Assembly (NCBI GenBank): GCA_023228995.1
Contig: JALOAD010000010.1
Span: forward strand, 18,953-82,952
Direction of reading: 5' to 3'
Source of the DNA: Candidatus Muiribacterium halophilum
GTDB taxonomy: Bacteria > Muiribacteriota > Muiribacteriia > Muiribacteriales > Muiribacteriaceae
Length of the DNA stretch: 64,000 nucleotides
Shown: positions 34,011 to 43,018 of the stretch, in pieces
How the letters are laid out: each line of letters opens with the position of its first letter
Numbering within the stretch: the first letter of the stretch is position 1
Program-made: the position numbers and the translations under genes
Notes under the pieces: generated by a model
What the model saw: the letters and a program-made list of their open reading frames with translations, nothing else
What the model was told of the DNA's origin: nothing
Database searches by the model: none

Positions 34011-34364
34011 ATGCCACTAGGTAAATATTATCCTTTGTTTTTAGAGGAATTGTTTATAGTCCATTTATATGGCACAGATGCTGAAGTTAAACAATTTTAT
34101 GAATTTATGGAACCTGAAAAGCGAAATAAATCAGAAAATATAGTTGTTTTAGCAACTCTTATAGAAGATATAAAAAGAAGAAATCTCACTAAAATGAATT
34201 GGTTTTGCTGTTCAAGATGTGAAAACTTTAAATTATGTCGAATAAATTGGTATAGAGGTGAGAGTAATCTTGAAAGAAACTGTTGTACATATTGTCAAAA
34301 TTTTGAAAAATGCTATGAAACATATAAAAAATTAGAAAATAAAACGGATAAGTGTAAAAAATAA
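34011..34364 (+). CDS. Cys-rich protein with two repeated CC-x2-C-x-NF-x2-C knuckles
   Basis: The 117-residue protein has a helical N-terminal half and a Cys-rich C-terminal half with the same motif twice: CCSRCENFKLCRINW and CCTYCQNFEKCYETY. Each could hold a metal ion, or both together a zinc or Fe-S site. The ATG at 34011 is chosen because GGAG at 34001-34004 is 6 bases upstream; in-frame GTG and ATG codons just before lack an RBS. The HIT gene begins at its last base. No family recognised. Confidence 0.75.
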   Translation: MPLGKYYPLFLEELFIVHLYGTDAEVKQFYEFMEPEKRNKSENIVVLATLIEDIKRRNLTKMNWFCCSRCENFKLCRINWYRGESNLERNCCTYCQNFEKCYETYKKLENKTDKCKK

Positions 34365-34870
34365 TGTTTGAAAGATACTTGTTTCCACCTGAAAAAAAAG
34401 ATTATATAATGAAAAAAAGAAAAGGTCTTCTTGATAAAGAATGTATATTATGTAAAATTGCACAAAAAAACAAAGATTTTGATCAACTCGAGATATTAAG
34501 AAGTCAATTTAATATAGTTACTGTTAATCTTTTTCCTTATAATCCCGGGCATATAATGATATTTCCAATACGACACCTAGTGAGTTTTGAAGAAATGACA
34601 AAAGAAGAATATTTAGATCTTCAGTTTATGACAAATTTATCATTAAAAATATTAAGGAAAATATATAATCCTGGTGGATTTAATATTGGTTATAATATAG
34701 GAAAAGCAGGTGGAGCAAGTATTTCACATATTCATCAACATATTGTTCCAAGATATGAGCATGAACTTGGTTTTGTTGATATTTTTTCAGGTTCAAAAAT
34801 TATAATAGAAACACCATGGCAGATATACGAAAGACTTGTAGATGAATTTAAAGAAGAGTTTAAAAAGTAA
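34364..34870 (+). CDS. HIT family hydrolase (Ap4A phosphorylase-like)
   Basis: The 168-residue protein contains CILCKIAQ near the N-terminus (zinc-type Cys pair of many HIT proteins), NLFPYNPGHIMIFPIRH, GGFNIGYNIGKAGGASISH and the catalytic triad IHQHIVPR (H-x-H-x-H, histidines around residue 125). The family hydrolyses or phosphorolyses dinucleoside polyphosphates and AMP derivatives. The long GG-x-N-x-G-x-N-x-G segment matches the Ap4A-phosphorylase-like branch. It is coupled to the Cys-rich gene. Confidence 0.93.
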   Translation: MFERYLFPPEKKDYIMKKRKGLLDKECILCKIAQKNKDFDQLEILRSQFNIVTVNLFPYNPGHIMIFPIRHLVSFEEMTKEEYLDLQFMTNLSLKILRKIYNPGGFNIGYNIGKAGGASISHIHQHIVPRYEHELGFVDIFSGSKIIIETPWQIYERLVDEFKEEFKK

Positions 34871-34903
34871 AATATAATAAAGTTTAATAGATGAGGGGGA
34901 TTT

Positions 34904-35644
34904 TTGAAAAAATCAATTTTTTTATTATTTATTTTTGCTATGATAAATGGAGTTTACAGTTATCAGATTGAATTTAAAAAAAGCTTTTCTGATATTTCAG
35001 GAATAAATTCAGGGGTTGTAAATTCATCTAAACTCAATGTTAGAAGTGGACCATCTACCGTATATCCAAGAATTGAAACGCTTAAAATTGGTGATGTAGT
35101 TACATTAAAAAAAACAGTTTCAGATTCATGGCTTGAAATTGTCATGGAACCTATTAAAGGTTATATATTTCATGAATTTCTTGATACAGAAGGAAAAAAT
35201 ACTGAAGAAGTACTTATATTTGATTTTGATACAAGTGAGATATATACAGATTATAATGCTGAAGAAAAAGAAGATTTTGGGGTTGTAAATGCAAATTCTG
35301 TAAATGTAAGATTATCATCAGATGAAAAATCTGAAAGATTAGCAATTGTAAATAAAAAAGTAAGATTAAGAGTGCTTTCTCGCGAAGGTGATTGGTATTA
35401 TGTTAGTTTTTTATCAAAAAGGACAGGATTTGTTTATGCAAAATATATAAGTAAAGAAAGAAAGGGTAAAATAACAAAAAACTTTACACCGGTATTTTCA
35501 GGTTCTGATGGTAAAAAAATATTAAAACATGTAGCAGAAAATCTTGAAATACTTATATTTGATAAAGTTGGCGAGTTTTTTAAAGTATATATAAAAGATA
35601 TAGATTTAGTTGGATGGATTCCTGAACAAAGTGTTTTTGAATAA
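34904..35644 (+). CDS. Secreted protein with SH3b domains
   Basis: The 246-residue protein starts at TTG with GAGGGGGA ending three bases before it. It has a signal peptide (KKSIFLLFIFAMINGVYSYQ). Two bacterial SH3 domains are clear: SSKLNVRSGPSTVYPRIETLKIGD...WLEIVM and ANSVNVRLSSDEKSERLAIVNK...WYYVSF. A third, weaker one covers the C-terminal 60 residues (VFSGSDGKKILKHVAENLEIL, GWIPE). Such domains bind cell-wall peptides or proteins, so the protein should lie in the periplasm near peptidoglycan. No catalytic domain was seen. Confidence 0.85.
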   Translation: MKKSIFLLFIFAMINGVYSYQIEFKKSFSDISGINSGVVNSSKLNVRSGPSTVYPRIETLKIGDVVTLKKTVSDSWLEIVMEPIKGYIFHEFLDTEGKNTEEVLIFDFDTSEIYTDYNAEEKEDFGVVNANSVNVRLSSDEKSERLAIVNKKVRLRVLSREGDWYYVSFLSKRTGFVYAKYISKERKGKITKNFTPVFSGSDGKKILKHVAENLEILIFDKVGEFFKVYIKDIDLVGWIPEQSVFE

Positions 35645-35678
35645 TAATTTTTAAAAGATTTAAGCGAGGATTTTAATT

Positions 35679-36107
35679 TTGAAAATAGATATAATAAGTG
35701 TAGGAAAACTAAAAAAAGAATTTAAAGATATATTTGAAATTTATAAATCAAGGGTTGATAAAACCTGTATTTTTAACATTATTGAATTAAAAGAAAAAAA
35801 TATAAATAAAGAAAGTGATGATATAATAAAATTAATTAAAAATGATTTTTTTAAAATTCTTTTAAGTCCACAAGGGAAATTTATAAAATCAAATGATTTT
35901 TTTGGCAATTTACTTTCTATTAATACAAAAATACAATTTATTATTGGTGGAGCTGAAGGAGTTAATGAAAAATTATTTAAAAATGTTGATGAAGCTATTT
36001 CTTTTTCAAATCTTATATTTCCGCATCAGCTTTTTAGAATAATGCTTATGGAGCAGATATATAGAGGAATTTGTATAATAAATAATCATCCATATCATAA
36101 AGTATAA
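35679..36107 (+). CDS. rlmH: 23S rRNA pseudouridine-1915 N3-methyltransferase RlmH
   Basis: The 142-residue SPOUT-class protein has IDIISVGKLKKEFKDIFEIYKSRV at the N-terminus, the SAM-binding FIIGGAEGVNE knot region, FSNLIFPHQLFRIMLMEQIYRG and the invariant C-terminal HPYHK. All of these are typical of RlmH. It methylates a modified base in helix 69 of 23S rRNA using SAM. The start is TTG with GCGAGGA upstream. Confidence 0.95.
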   Translation: MKIDIISVGKLKKEFKDIFEIYKSRVDKTCIFNIIELKEKNINKESDDIIKLIKNDFFKILLSPQGKFIKSNDFFGNLLSINTKIQFIIGGAEGVNEKLFKNVDEAISFSNLIFPHQLFRIMLMEQIYRGICIINNHPYHKV

Positions 36108-36117
36108 AGGTGAAATA

Positions 36118-39100
36118 ATGTTTTTTAAATTGATAGATAAGATATTTGGTATAAGATCAGAGTTATTCTTCTTAGATGTTGTTACAGAACATAGATTTAG
36201 ATTATACGATTATGAAAGATGTATTGAAAATTATAAAAGATTATTAAAAGAAATTCCTGAACAGAAAGATAAATATAATTTTAAACTAGCAGTATGTTAT
36301 AGAAATATTGGTAATAACAAAAAAGCTATAAAACATATCGATGCAATTATTGAAAAAACTAGAGATATTATATTAGAAAAAGCAAGAGCTTTGCTTGCTG
36401 AAAAATCTGAACAATCTTTGAAATATTTTGAAGAGTGTATATCTGATGAATATCCTGAATCATTAAAAGAAATTGGGTTTGCATATTTAGAATTCTCACA
36501 AAATGTAAAAGCTCTTGATTATCTTATTAAATATCATGATATAAAAAGCAATGATACTGAGACTATTCTTGAGATTTCACAAATATATTATTTTTTAAGA
36601 GATTTTGAAAAATCAATTGAATTTCTTCTTATATACGAAAACACTAAAGGTGCAGATAGACTTGTTTTTCTTAAAAATAAAGCATTAAATGAAGAAGCTC
36701 TTGGTAGATTTAAAGAAGCTGAAAAAATTTTTTCAGAAGTGTTAAAATTAAATCCTGAAGATTTAATATCATTTGAACATATTGTTATGCTTTATGAAAA
36801 TGCTGATAAACAAATTGAACTTCTTGAAATTCTTTTAAATAGAGAAAAAATATATCCACTTGATCTTGATTTGAAAAAAAAGATAGGAAAAATATATCTT
36901 GAAATAAATGAATTAAAAAAAGCAAGAGTATATTTTGGTATATTAGTAGAAAACAATTATTATGACAGGGATTTTATACAGGATTATCTTGAGTTAAGTG
37001 TTCAGTATAAAGATTATGAAAAAGCTGAAACCATAGCTTTAAAGCTTATTGATTCAGGAAGTTTTAGAAAAGATGAATTAGCATTATTTTTTACAAAATT
37101 GTATTTTAAAACAGGAAGAATAAATCTCGCTCAAAAATATGCAGGTTATATTGAGCATAAACAATCAGCAGATAAATGGAAAAATACTCTTAAAACATTG
37201 AATACAGATAATATATTTACTTTATATTTTCAAAATGATGATAAATATAGTTTAAAAACAATGTGTTCAGGAGTTGTTATAGATAAAGTTGATACAGAAG
37301 AAATTGAAATTGTTAAAAATTATTTAAAAGATAAAGAACAAAGCATAGTTATATATGCAAATTACGAGGATATTTTAATTTCTATACATAATAAATTTGA
37401 TATTGAAGATTTTATAAAACTAATACATTTAAAAAAGACTAAAATGCAAAATATAGATGATATGCTTGATATAATTAAACAAATTACTTCTTATTTTGAA
37501 AAAAGAAACGAAGTTTTCAGAGCTTTTTTAAGTGCAGCTGATGATAAAACTGTAAAAATTCTTTTATTTTTTAATAAATTTTTAAATATATCGCTTTCTT
37601 CTTTTTCGATGAAGGATTTTCTCTTAAAAGAATGGAAACTTTATGAAAAAGAAACAAAAATAAATCTCAATATATCAAAAAGTGAAAACTCTGTTTTTAG
37701 AGAAAAAAACATTTGGTATAATTATTTAGATTCAAGAGCTTTATTAAGTTTTTTTGAAAGTCATTCTGAAAGTTATACTGGTAAATCAGTTATTTTTGTT
37801 GAAAATATGTCTATTGCTAACAAAAATTTATCTTTTACAAAAGATTATGAAGAATTTTCTTTTTATTATGGAAATTATATATGTCTTAATCATTTTGAAA
37901 AATATGCAGAAAAAGAACCTGAAAAGACAAAAAAAATAATATTTTGGCTTCCATATACAGAAACCGGTTCACTTAATGAAATAAATATAAAAGATAGTTC
38001 GATTGAAGCAGATGAAAGAAATTGTATGCAGCTTGAATGTCCTTATTATGAAAAATGTTTTTTTCAAAGAGTAAGAAAAGATATATTTAATAGAAAATAT
38101 GTTGTATCGGATTTTTGTAATAAAGATTATTTCAAAGAAAAATTTGAAAGGGCTTTTTATTTTATAACCCCTAATATTATCGAAGATATTGTTCAAGGAG
38201 ATATTTATAGTTTTTCAAAAAATACATGTAATATAAATCAACTTGATTCTTTTTTAGAAAATATACTTGTTAATTCACAGGAATCTTTTAATTTTTACAG
38301 AAAGATTAAAGAAAGTATTATCAAAATAATAAGACTTGAGGAAAGAATAATAAAAATATTCAAAGATTCAGAAATTTCTTCTTCATTAAGATATTCAATT
38401 GTGGACAATTTATTTTCTGATTTTTCTGTATTTTTAAAAAGATATATAAATTCAATTGATACATTATCAGAAGATCTTTATGATATTGAAAAATTTGTAA
38501 ATCCTGTGAAAGCTAATATAGTTGAAATAAATTTTCAGAGAAATAGATTAAATAATCAAAAAAAATTATTTCATAATATAACAGAAGAAAACTCAGATTA
38601 TTGGGTAAGTGTTACTGATAAAAGTATTTTTTTAATTTCAAATATATGGAATAAAGATGTATTTAAATCAAATATTTATGTAAATTGTTATGAAAACATC
38701 AGAAAAATATCAACTTTTATATCAGCGCTTTTTGATGTAAATAAAATAATTGATATTGAGTGTGAAATGGAAAAAAGAAAAGAATTTAGTGTTAATCCGG
38801 TGTTTATTGATAGAATCGGTAAATATTCACCATTTATAATTAATTATCTTTATTCTGAAATAGAAGAAAAAACAGATAATACCTATATATCAAAACTTCT
38901 TTCTGATAATTCAAAAGTTAGAGATAATATAAAAGATCTTTTTAATCAAAGTGAAATATGTATTAAAGAAGAAGAGTTTTTAAAACTTCTTTTTGCTATG
39001 GCTTTTTCAGGAAAAACAACTGTGTTATATACAGATAATGAAATGTTAAAACAAAAAGTTTTTGAATGTGGTATTTCTTGTGTTGAAATTTATAAAACAG

Positions 39101-40125
39101 ATACAGATATGGAAAAAAAATTAAAAGAAAACCTTATAAAGAACAAAATATACAATATTGTTATAGTTAATGAAATAGAAGATATTAATGATGAAACAGC
39201 TTATGTATTTACAGATAAACAAAATATTAATATAAATGAAATATTTATAATATATTTACATAATGAAGTAAAAAAACAACAAAAAAAGATTAATTTCAAT
39301 ATTAGTAATTTTATTTTAAAAAAATATAAAAAAGATTTGTATGTGTCGGAAGATCAGATGAAAAATATATTTTTTGAAGATTCAGAAATCGTTATAGATT
39401 ATTTAAAAGAAAAAAATTTAATAAAAAAGAAAGTTTCAAAAAAACCAGAATTAAATACAACTGGAATGCAGCAGAATATAAAAGATGTTATTTTTAGAAA
39501 TTATATAGGAATACTAAATAAAAACTCTTTTAAACCTATTTATTCAATAAATAATTCCGATATATTTGAAATGCTATATTTTATAAATAAAAATGGATTT
39601 CCTGTTAGTCAGGAATATTTATTTATGTTAAAAAAAGAAATTTCATCATCTACCGATACAATATATAGAAATCTTTTAAATGTAGTAGAAGGATTAGAAT
39701 TTTTTAATTCATTTGATGAAATAAGAGTATTTGGAAAAAAAGATTTTCCACTTGATACATTTAATCTTGAAGATAATTTTTTCTTTTGGTTATTTTATCT
39801 TAAAAGGTATGGTTTTTTAAGAATTGATTTTAAAGATAATAATATATCAGTTCAATTTGTTAAAAAGATTGAAATGGTAATAAAATTTGTAAAAAAAGAA
39901 TTTGAGAATTTTTCTTATGTTCTTAAAATACTTAATGGAGCTTATGGTGTCGATATAAATACAAGTACTGATGTAAATATTTTTAAGTTATATGCCGAAT
40001 TTGAAGATATAGGAATAGAATCTTTATCAATAATGTTAAATGCTTTAAATTTTATGGATATAATTGAATCTGAACCTTTGAGAAATTATTTTGAGCGGAT
40101 TTATCAAATAAAAACAGATTTATGA
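36118..40125 (+). CDS. TPR protein fused to an inactivated DinG-like Fe-S helicase
   Basis: In this 1335-residue protein residues 1-340 are TPRs (YERCIENYKRLLKEIPEQKDKY, EALGRFKEAEKIFSEVLKLNPED). From about 530 it follows DinG: TGKSVIFVENMSIANKNL stands where motif Ia (vviST-x-x-LQ) belongs. YGNYICLNHFE matches the G-R-x-N-Y-x-C segment. Cys589, Cys636, Cys641 and Cys647 give the C, then C-x4-C-x5-C spacing that ligates [4Fe-4S] in DinG (NCMQLECPYYEKCFF). Later YWVSVTDKSIFLIS and GKTTVLYTDNEML match the pre-motif and V-L-F-T-S strands of the helicase C-domain. No Walker A and no DEAH box remain, so it cannot hydrolyse ATP as DinG does, but the cluster seems kept. The last 250 residues are unassigned. 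AAAGGTG precedes the ATG. Confidence 0.7.
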   Translation: MFFKLIDKIFGIRSELFFLDVVTEHRFRLYDYERCIENYKRLLKEIPEQKDKYNFKLAVCYRNIGNNKKAIKHIDAIIEKTRDIILEKARALLAEKSEQSLKYFEECISDEYPESLKEIGFAYLEFSQNVKALDYLIKYHDIKSNDTETILEISQIYYFLRDFEKSIEFLLIYENTKGADRLVFLKNKALNEEALGRFKEAEKIFSEVLKLNPEDLISFEHIVMLYENADKQIELLEILLNREKIYPLDLDLKKKIGKIYLEINELKKARVYFGILVENNYYDRDFIQDYLELSVQYKDYEKAETIALKLIDSGSFRKDELALFFTKLYFKTGRINLAQKYAGYIEHKQSADKWKNTLKTLNTDNIFTLYFQNDDKYSLKTMCSGVVIDKVDTEEIEIVKNYLKDKEQSIVIYANYEDILISIHNKFDIEDFIKLIHLKKTKMQNIDDMLDIIKQITSYFEKRNEVFRAFLSAADDKTVKILLFFNKFLNISLSSFSMKDFLLKEWKLYEKETKINLNISKSENSVFREKNIWYNYLDSRALLSFFESHSESYTGKSVIFVENMSIANKNLSFTKDYEEFSFYYGNYICLNHFEKYAEKEPEKTKKIIFWLPYTETGSLNEINIKDSSIEADERNCMQLECPYYEKCFFQRVRKDIFNRKYVVSDFCNKDYFKEKFERAFYFITPNIIEDIVQGDIYSFSKNTCNINQLDSFLENILVNSQESFNFYRKIKESIIKIIRLEERIIKIFKDSEISSSLRYSIVDNLFSDFSVFLKRYINSIDTLSEDLYDIEKFVNPVKANIVEINFQRNRLNNQKKLFHNITEENSDYWVSVTDKSIFLISNIWNKDVFKSNIYVNCYENIRKISTFISALFDVNKIIDIECEMEKRKEFSVNPVFIDRIGKYSPFIINYLYSEIEEKTDNTYISKLLSDNSKVRDNIKDLFNQSEICIKEEEFLKLLFAMAFSGKTTVLYTDNEMLKQKVFECGISCVEIYKTDTDMEKKLKENLIKNKIYNIVIVNEIEDINDETAYVFTDKQNININEIFIIYLHNEVKKQQKKINFNISNFILKKYKKDLYVSEDQMKNIFFEDSEIVIDYLKEKNLIKKKVSKKPELNTTGMQQNIKDVIFRNYIGILNKNSFKPIYSINNSDIFEMLYFINKNGFPVSQEYLFMLKKEISSSTDTIYRNLLNVVEGLEFFNSFDEIRVFGKKDFPLDTFNLEDNFFFWLFYLKRYGFLRIDFKDNNISVQFVKKIEMVIKFVKKEFENFSYVLKILNGAYGVDINTSTDVNIFKLYAEFEDIGIESLSIMLNALNFMDIIESEPLRNYFERIYQIKTDL

Positions 40126-40135
40126 GGATTGTTAT

Positions 40136-41830
40136 ATGAAAAAAACTCTTTTAACTGTCATGATTTTTATGATATTAGCTATATTTAGTTTTTCATTAGA
40201 TTTAAAAATGGAAAAACTTAAAACAGAAAGATATCCACTTATAAATCCAGTTGTAAATGTAAGTGAAGATGGAATATCACTTAAAGATGTACAAGCAGAA
40301 GATTTAGAAGTGTGGGTAAAAACACAAGTACCTTTTTCAATGGAAAATATGCAACTTCCTCTTTCAATAATAATGATACTCGATAAATCAGGTTCAATGG
40401 AACAGGATATAAAAAGATTAAAAGCAGCATCAGGAAGGTTTCTTGAAATATTAAAACCAGTTGATGAAATAGCTTTAGTTGCTTTTGATAGAAAAACCTA
40501 TTTTTTACAGGATTTTACAACTAATAGAGAACTTATAAAAAAAAGTTATGAAAATATAAATGCAAAAGGTGCAACAAGATTATATGATACAATAGTAGAT
40601 TCAATAAATAAATACGCAAAACCTGGAGCTTATACAACTGTTGTATTATTTACAGATGGTAAGGATGAAGCTTATGAAGGTTCACTTCCAATATCAAAAA
40701 ATGTTCCTGAAGATATAATTAGTTTATGTGAAAAAAATGAAATACCTTTACATATTATAGGTTTTGGAGATAGAATAAATAAAGATGTATTAAAATTATT
40801 AGCAGATAAAACACATGGCAATTTTTATCATGCTCCAAAATCCAAAGAATTTGCTAGAATTTATGAAAACATCGCAAGAAGTTTTAATGGACTTGTAAAT
40901 ATAACTTATACAACACCATTTAAAGATTGGTATGCAGGTAAGAGATTTGTTGAAGTTAAAGTTAATAAAGACAATAAGCAAGCTAATGACGAAAAACATT
41001 ATATAAGAAGTGAAAGTCAGCATATTGTAAGTAATGTAGCCGATAATAAAGATGTATTATCTCTTCTTGAAAAAGTTCCAAGAGTTACAATTGTAGCATC
41101 AGATAGACAAAATAGACTGATTGATGGAAGTTTTAAAATACTTGTAAATGGTAAAGTGGTTGATAATGGAAGTATTGAAAAAGGTACAGCAGTATTTAAT
41201 CTAAAAAATTACTTTTTTGATGAAAATTTCAGGAGAATTCCTGAAAATTATGAAAAACTTCATAAAAAAACAGTTCTTTTTACACCTGATCTAAAAATGA
41301 GGGTGTTTACAACAGAAGCTGATAATCAATTTGTTCCAATGAAAATTGAACTAATAAGTTTTGATAATAAAAAAGAATATAGTTTTACTACTACATTTGA
41401 TGGTATTGGTAATGAATTAGTAACTCAAGATATTGTTGAAGGAGTATACAACCTTAGGGTTTTTAATAATTCAAATATTATCCATAAAGATATTATAAAA
41501 ATAAACAAAGATTATCGTTTGACCAAAGATTATAGATTTGGTAGAATTACTTTGAAATCAGATGGAAGTCTTTTTGGAGACAGAGAAAACACTTCATTGA
41601 GCATTAGTATTTTAAACGAACATACAGGTGAATTTGTTTATAAAAATGAAAAACTTTATAAGGTAACTGGTGGTAAAAGCTATTTATTTCTACCTCCGGG
41701 AAGATATGCTGTGAGTTTAGAAAACTCAAAAAAAGAAGATCAATATTTAAAAGGTAGTCTTGAATTTGAAGCAGTTATATTAGGTGGGGAAAATATAAGA
41801 ACTAATATAAAAAGAGAAGATATAAATTAA
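40136..41830 (+). CDS. Secreted von Willebrand factor A domain protein
   Basis: The 564-residue protein has a signal peptide (KKTLLTVMIFMILAIFSFS). The VWA domain covers roughly residues 75-250 with an intact MIDAS: ILDKSGSM (Asp83, Ser85, Ser87), GATRLYDTI and LFTDGKDEAYEG. Such domains bind protein ligands through a metal ion. The C-terminal half is beta-rich (VTIVASDRQNRLIDGSFKILVNG) with no known signature. It follows the TPR/DinG gene by 10 bases, with GAGGA as RBS. It may be an adhesin or part of an envelope complex. Confidence 0.88.
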   Translation: MKKTLLTVMIFMILAIFSFSLDLKMEKLKTERYPLINPVVNVSEDGISLKDVQAEDLEVWVKTQVPFSMENMQLPLSIIMILDKSGSMEQDIKRLKAASGRFLEILKPVDEIALVAFDRKTYFLQDFTTNRELIKKSYENINAKGATRLYDTIVDSINKYAKPGAYTTVVLFTDGKDEAYEGSLPISKNVPEDIISLCEKNEIPLHIIGFGDRINKDVLKLLADKTHGNFYHAPKSKEFARIYENIARSFNGLVNITYTTPFKDWYAGKRFVEVKVNKDNKQANDEKHYIRSESQHIVSNVADNKDVLSLLEKVPRVTIVASDRQNRLIDGSFKILVNGKVVDNGSIEKGTAVFNLKNYFFDENFRRIPENYEKLHKKTVLFTPDLKMRVFTTEADNQFVPMKIELISFDNKKEYSFTTTFDGIGNELVTQDIVEGVYNLRVFNNSNIIHKDIIKINKDYRLTKDYRFGRITLKSDGSLFGDRENTSLSISILNEHTGEFVYKNEKLYKVTGGKSYLFLPPGRYAVSLENSKKEDQYLKGSLEFEAVILGGENIRTNIKREDIN

Positions 41831-41865
41831 GAACAGTTAAACGTGAGATAGTGAAATAGTGAATC

Positions 41866-41888
41866 AAAATGTTCAGTGAACATTTTTT
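41866..41888 (+). terminator. Likely rho-independent terminator after the VWA gene
   Basis: AAAATGTTC (41866-41874) pairs with GAACATTTT (41878-41886) across AGT, and the run of T continues to 41888. The stem is AT-rich, so it is weaker than the two GC-rich terminators in the window. Confidence 0.6.
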
Positions 41889-41982
41889 CGTGAAATGGGA
41901 AAAGCTTAAAATCCATTCATTGTTTGGTAATTAGCATAAAAAATAAAAATTTAAATATTAAATGAGTTTTGGAGGAAAGGAA

Positions 41983-42933
41983 ATGAGATTAACAAAAAAG
42001 GGATTTTCTCTTGTCGAACTTATGATTGTTGTTGCAATTATAGGTATATTGGTTGCAGCATTGCTTCCACAATTGCAAGGAATGATATTAAATGCTAGGG
42101 TATCAAATGCAAAGCAGAGTTTAAAAGCTTTGTCTGATGCAATTGTCAGATTTAATGCAGTTGAACCAAGAGAATGTGAAAAACTTCAATGGCTTGTACC
42201 AAATTATATGCAGGAAATTAAAAGAGATCCTTGGGGTTCAATGTATTCACTTTCTCCCGAAGATGGAGTTATAATTTCTTTTGGACCTGATAAAAAACCT
42301 GGAGATTTAACAAATCCTAATTCTATTGAAAGAAGAGATAATATTGAATTTTATTATAAAGCAAAACTTGGTATTTCACAGGCAAAAGTATCTTTAGATA
42401 TTGACGGTAATGGTAAACTTAATAATGGTGATAGAATAACAATATTTTTTACAAGAGTAGCTGAAACTACAAGCGGATATGAAACTGCTGATTTTATTTT
42501 TTGTAACATTTTTGAAGAAGACTCTACCAATGAACGTTGGTTATATGATAATGCACCAACTGGTGCTGGTGCAACACCTCCACTTATGTTTAATGATTTT
42601 AGTTATGTAACTAATCTCACTGTTCCAAATGGTGCATTTAATCATACATCGGCATTTACTACACAAGGTTCATTTGGTTTTTTCCCTTTAGATAGTTCAG
42701 GCGTGGCAGGTTTAGGAAATGGATATACTTTATTGGGCGGTGCTAATATAAATCAAGACGATACTTATGTTACCTTTGAGATTTCAGCTGATCCAAACTG
42801 GGAATTAGATGCTGAACTTTTTGTAAGGTTTTCTCCTGGTTCTACAGCTCCTCAAGTAGGTAAATATAAAGATTCTAGGGGTAATACAGCTATTCAAAAT
42901 GGTTATAATGTTAAAGTAGAAACTTATTTTTAA
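41983..42933 (+). CDS. Large GspG-like pseudopilin
   Basis: The ATG at 41983 follows GGAGGAAAGG and gives 316 residues starting MRLTKKGFSLVELMIVVAIIGILVAALLPQLQ, a perfect prepilin leader with Glu+5. An upstream in-frame ATG would put the Shine-Dalgarno inside the gene. The GspG hallmark KRDPWGSMYSLSPEDGVIISFG follows at about residue 85. The unusual part is the additional 200 residues: SLDIDGNGKLNNGDRITIFF (EF-hand-like D-x-D-x-N-G spacing), then Gly/Thr-rich beta sequence. It has a terminator directly after it and is probably a monocistronic, highly expressed pilin. Confidence 0.9.
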   Translation: MRLTKKGFSLVELMIVVAIIGILVAALLPQLQGMILNARVSNAKQSLKALSDAIVRFNAVEPRECEKLQWLVPNYMQEIKRDPWGSMYSLSPEDGVIISFGPDKKPGDLTNPNSIERRDNIEFYYKAKLGISQAKVSLDIDGNGKLNNGDRITIFFTRVAETTSGYETADFIFCNIFEEDSTNERWLYDNAPTGAGATPPLMFNDFSYVTNLTVPNGAFNHTSAFTTQGSFGFFPLDSSGVAGLGNGYTLLGGANINQDDTYVTFEISADPNWELDAELFVRFSPGSTAPQVGKYKDSRGNTAIQNGYNVKVETYF

Positions 42934-42950
42934 TAGAAATTATAAAAAAA

Positions 42951-42978
42951 GCTGCCTTTATGGCAGCTTTTTTTTTTT
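42951..42978 (+). terminator. Rho-independent terminator after the large pseudopilin gene
   Basis: GCTGCC (42951-42956) pairs with GGCAGC (42962-42967) with a 5-base loop. A run of A precedes and eleven T follow. It separates the pilin transcript from the promoter that starts five bases later. Confidence 0.92.
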
Positions 42979-42982
42979 AGAT

Positions 42983-43012
42983 TTGACCCTTAAGCTATGT
43001 TTTATGTATAAT
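42983..43012 (+). promoter_or_regulatory. Strong promoter giving a leaderless mRNA
   Basis: TTGACC (42983-42988) and a perfect TATAAT (43007-43012) are 18 bases apart. The ATG at 43019 begins seven bases after the -10, at the expected transcription start, and no Shine-Dalgarno lies between. The promoter follows immediately on the upstream terminator. Confidence 0.75.
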
Positions 43013-43018
43013 CGTTTG

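Noticed and set aside
36118-40125. Annotating the 1335-residue protein as an active DinG helicase
   Set aside because: The Walker A and DEAH motifs are missing where they should be, so ATPase activity cannot be supported.
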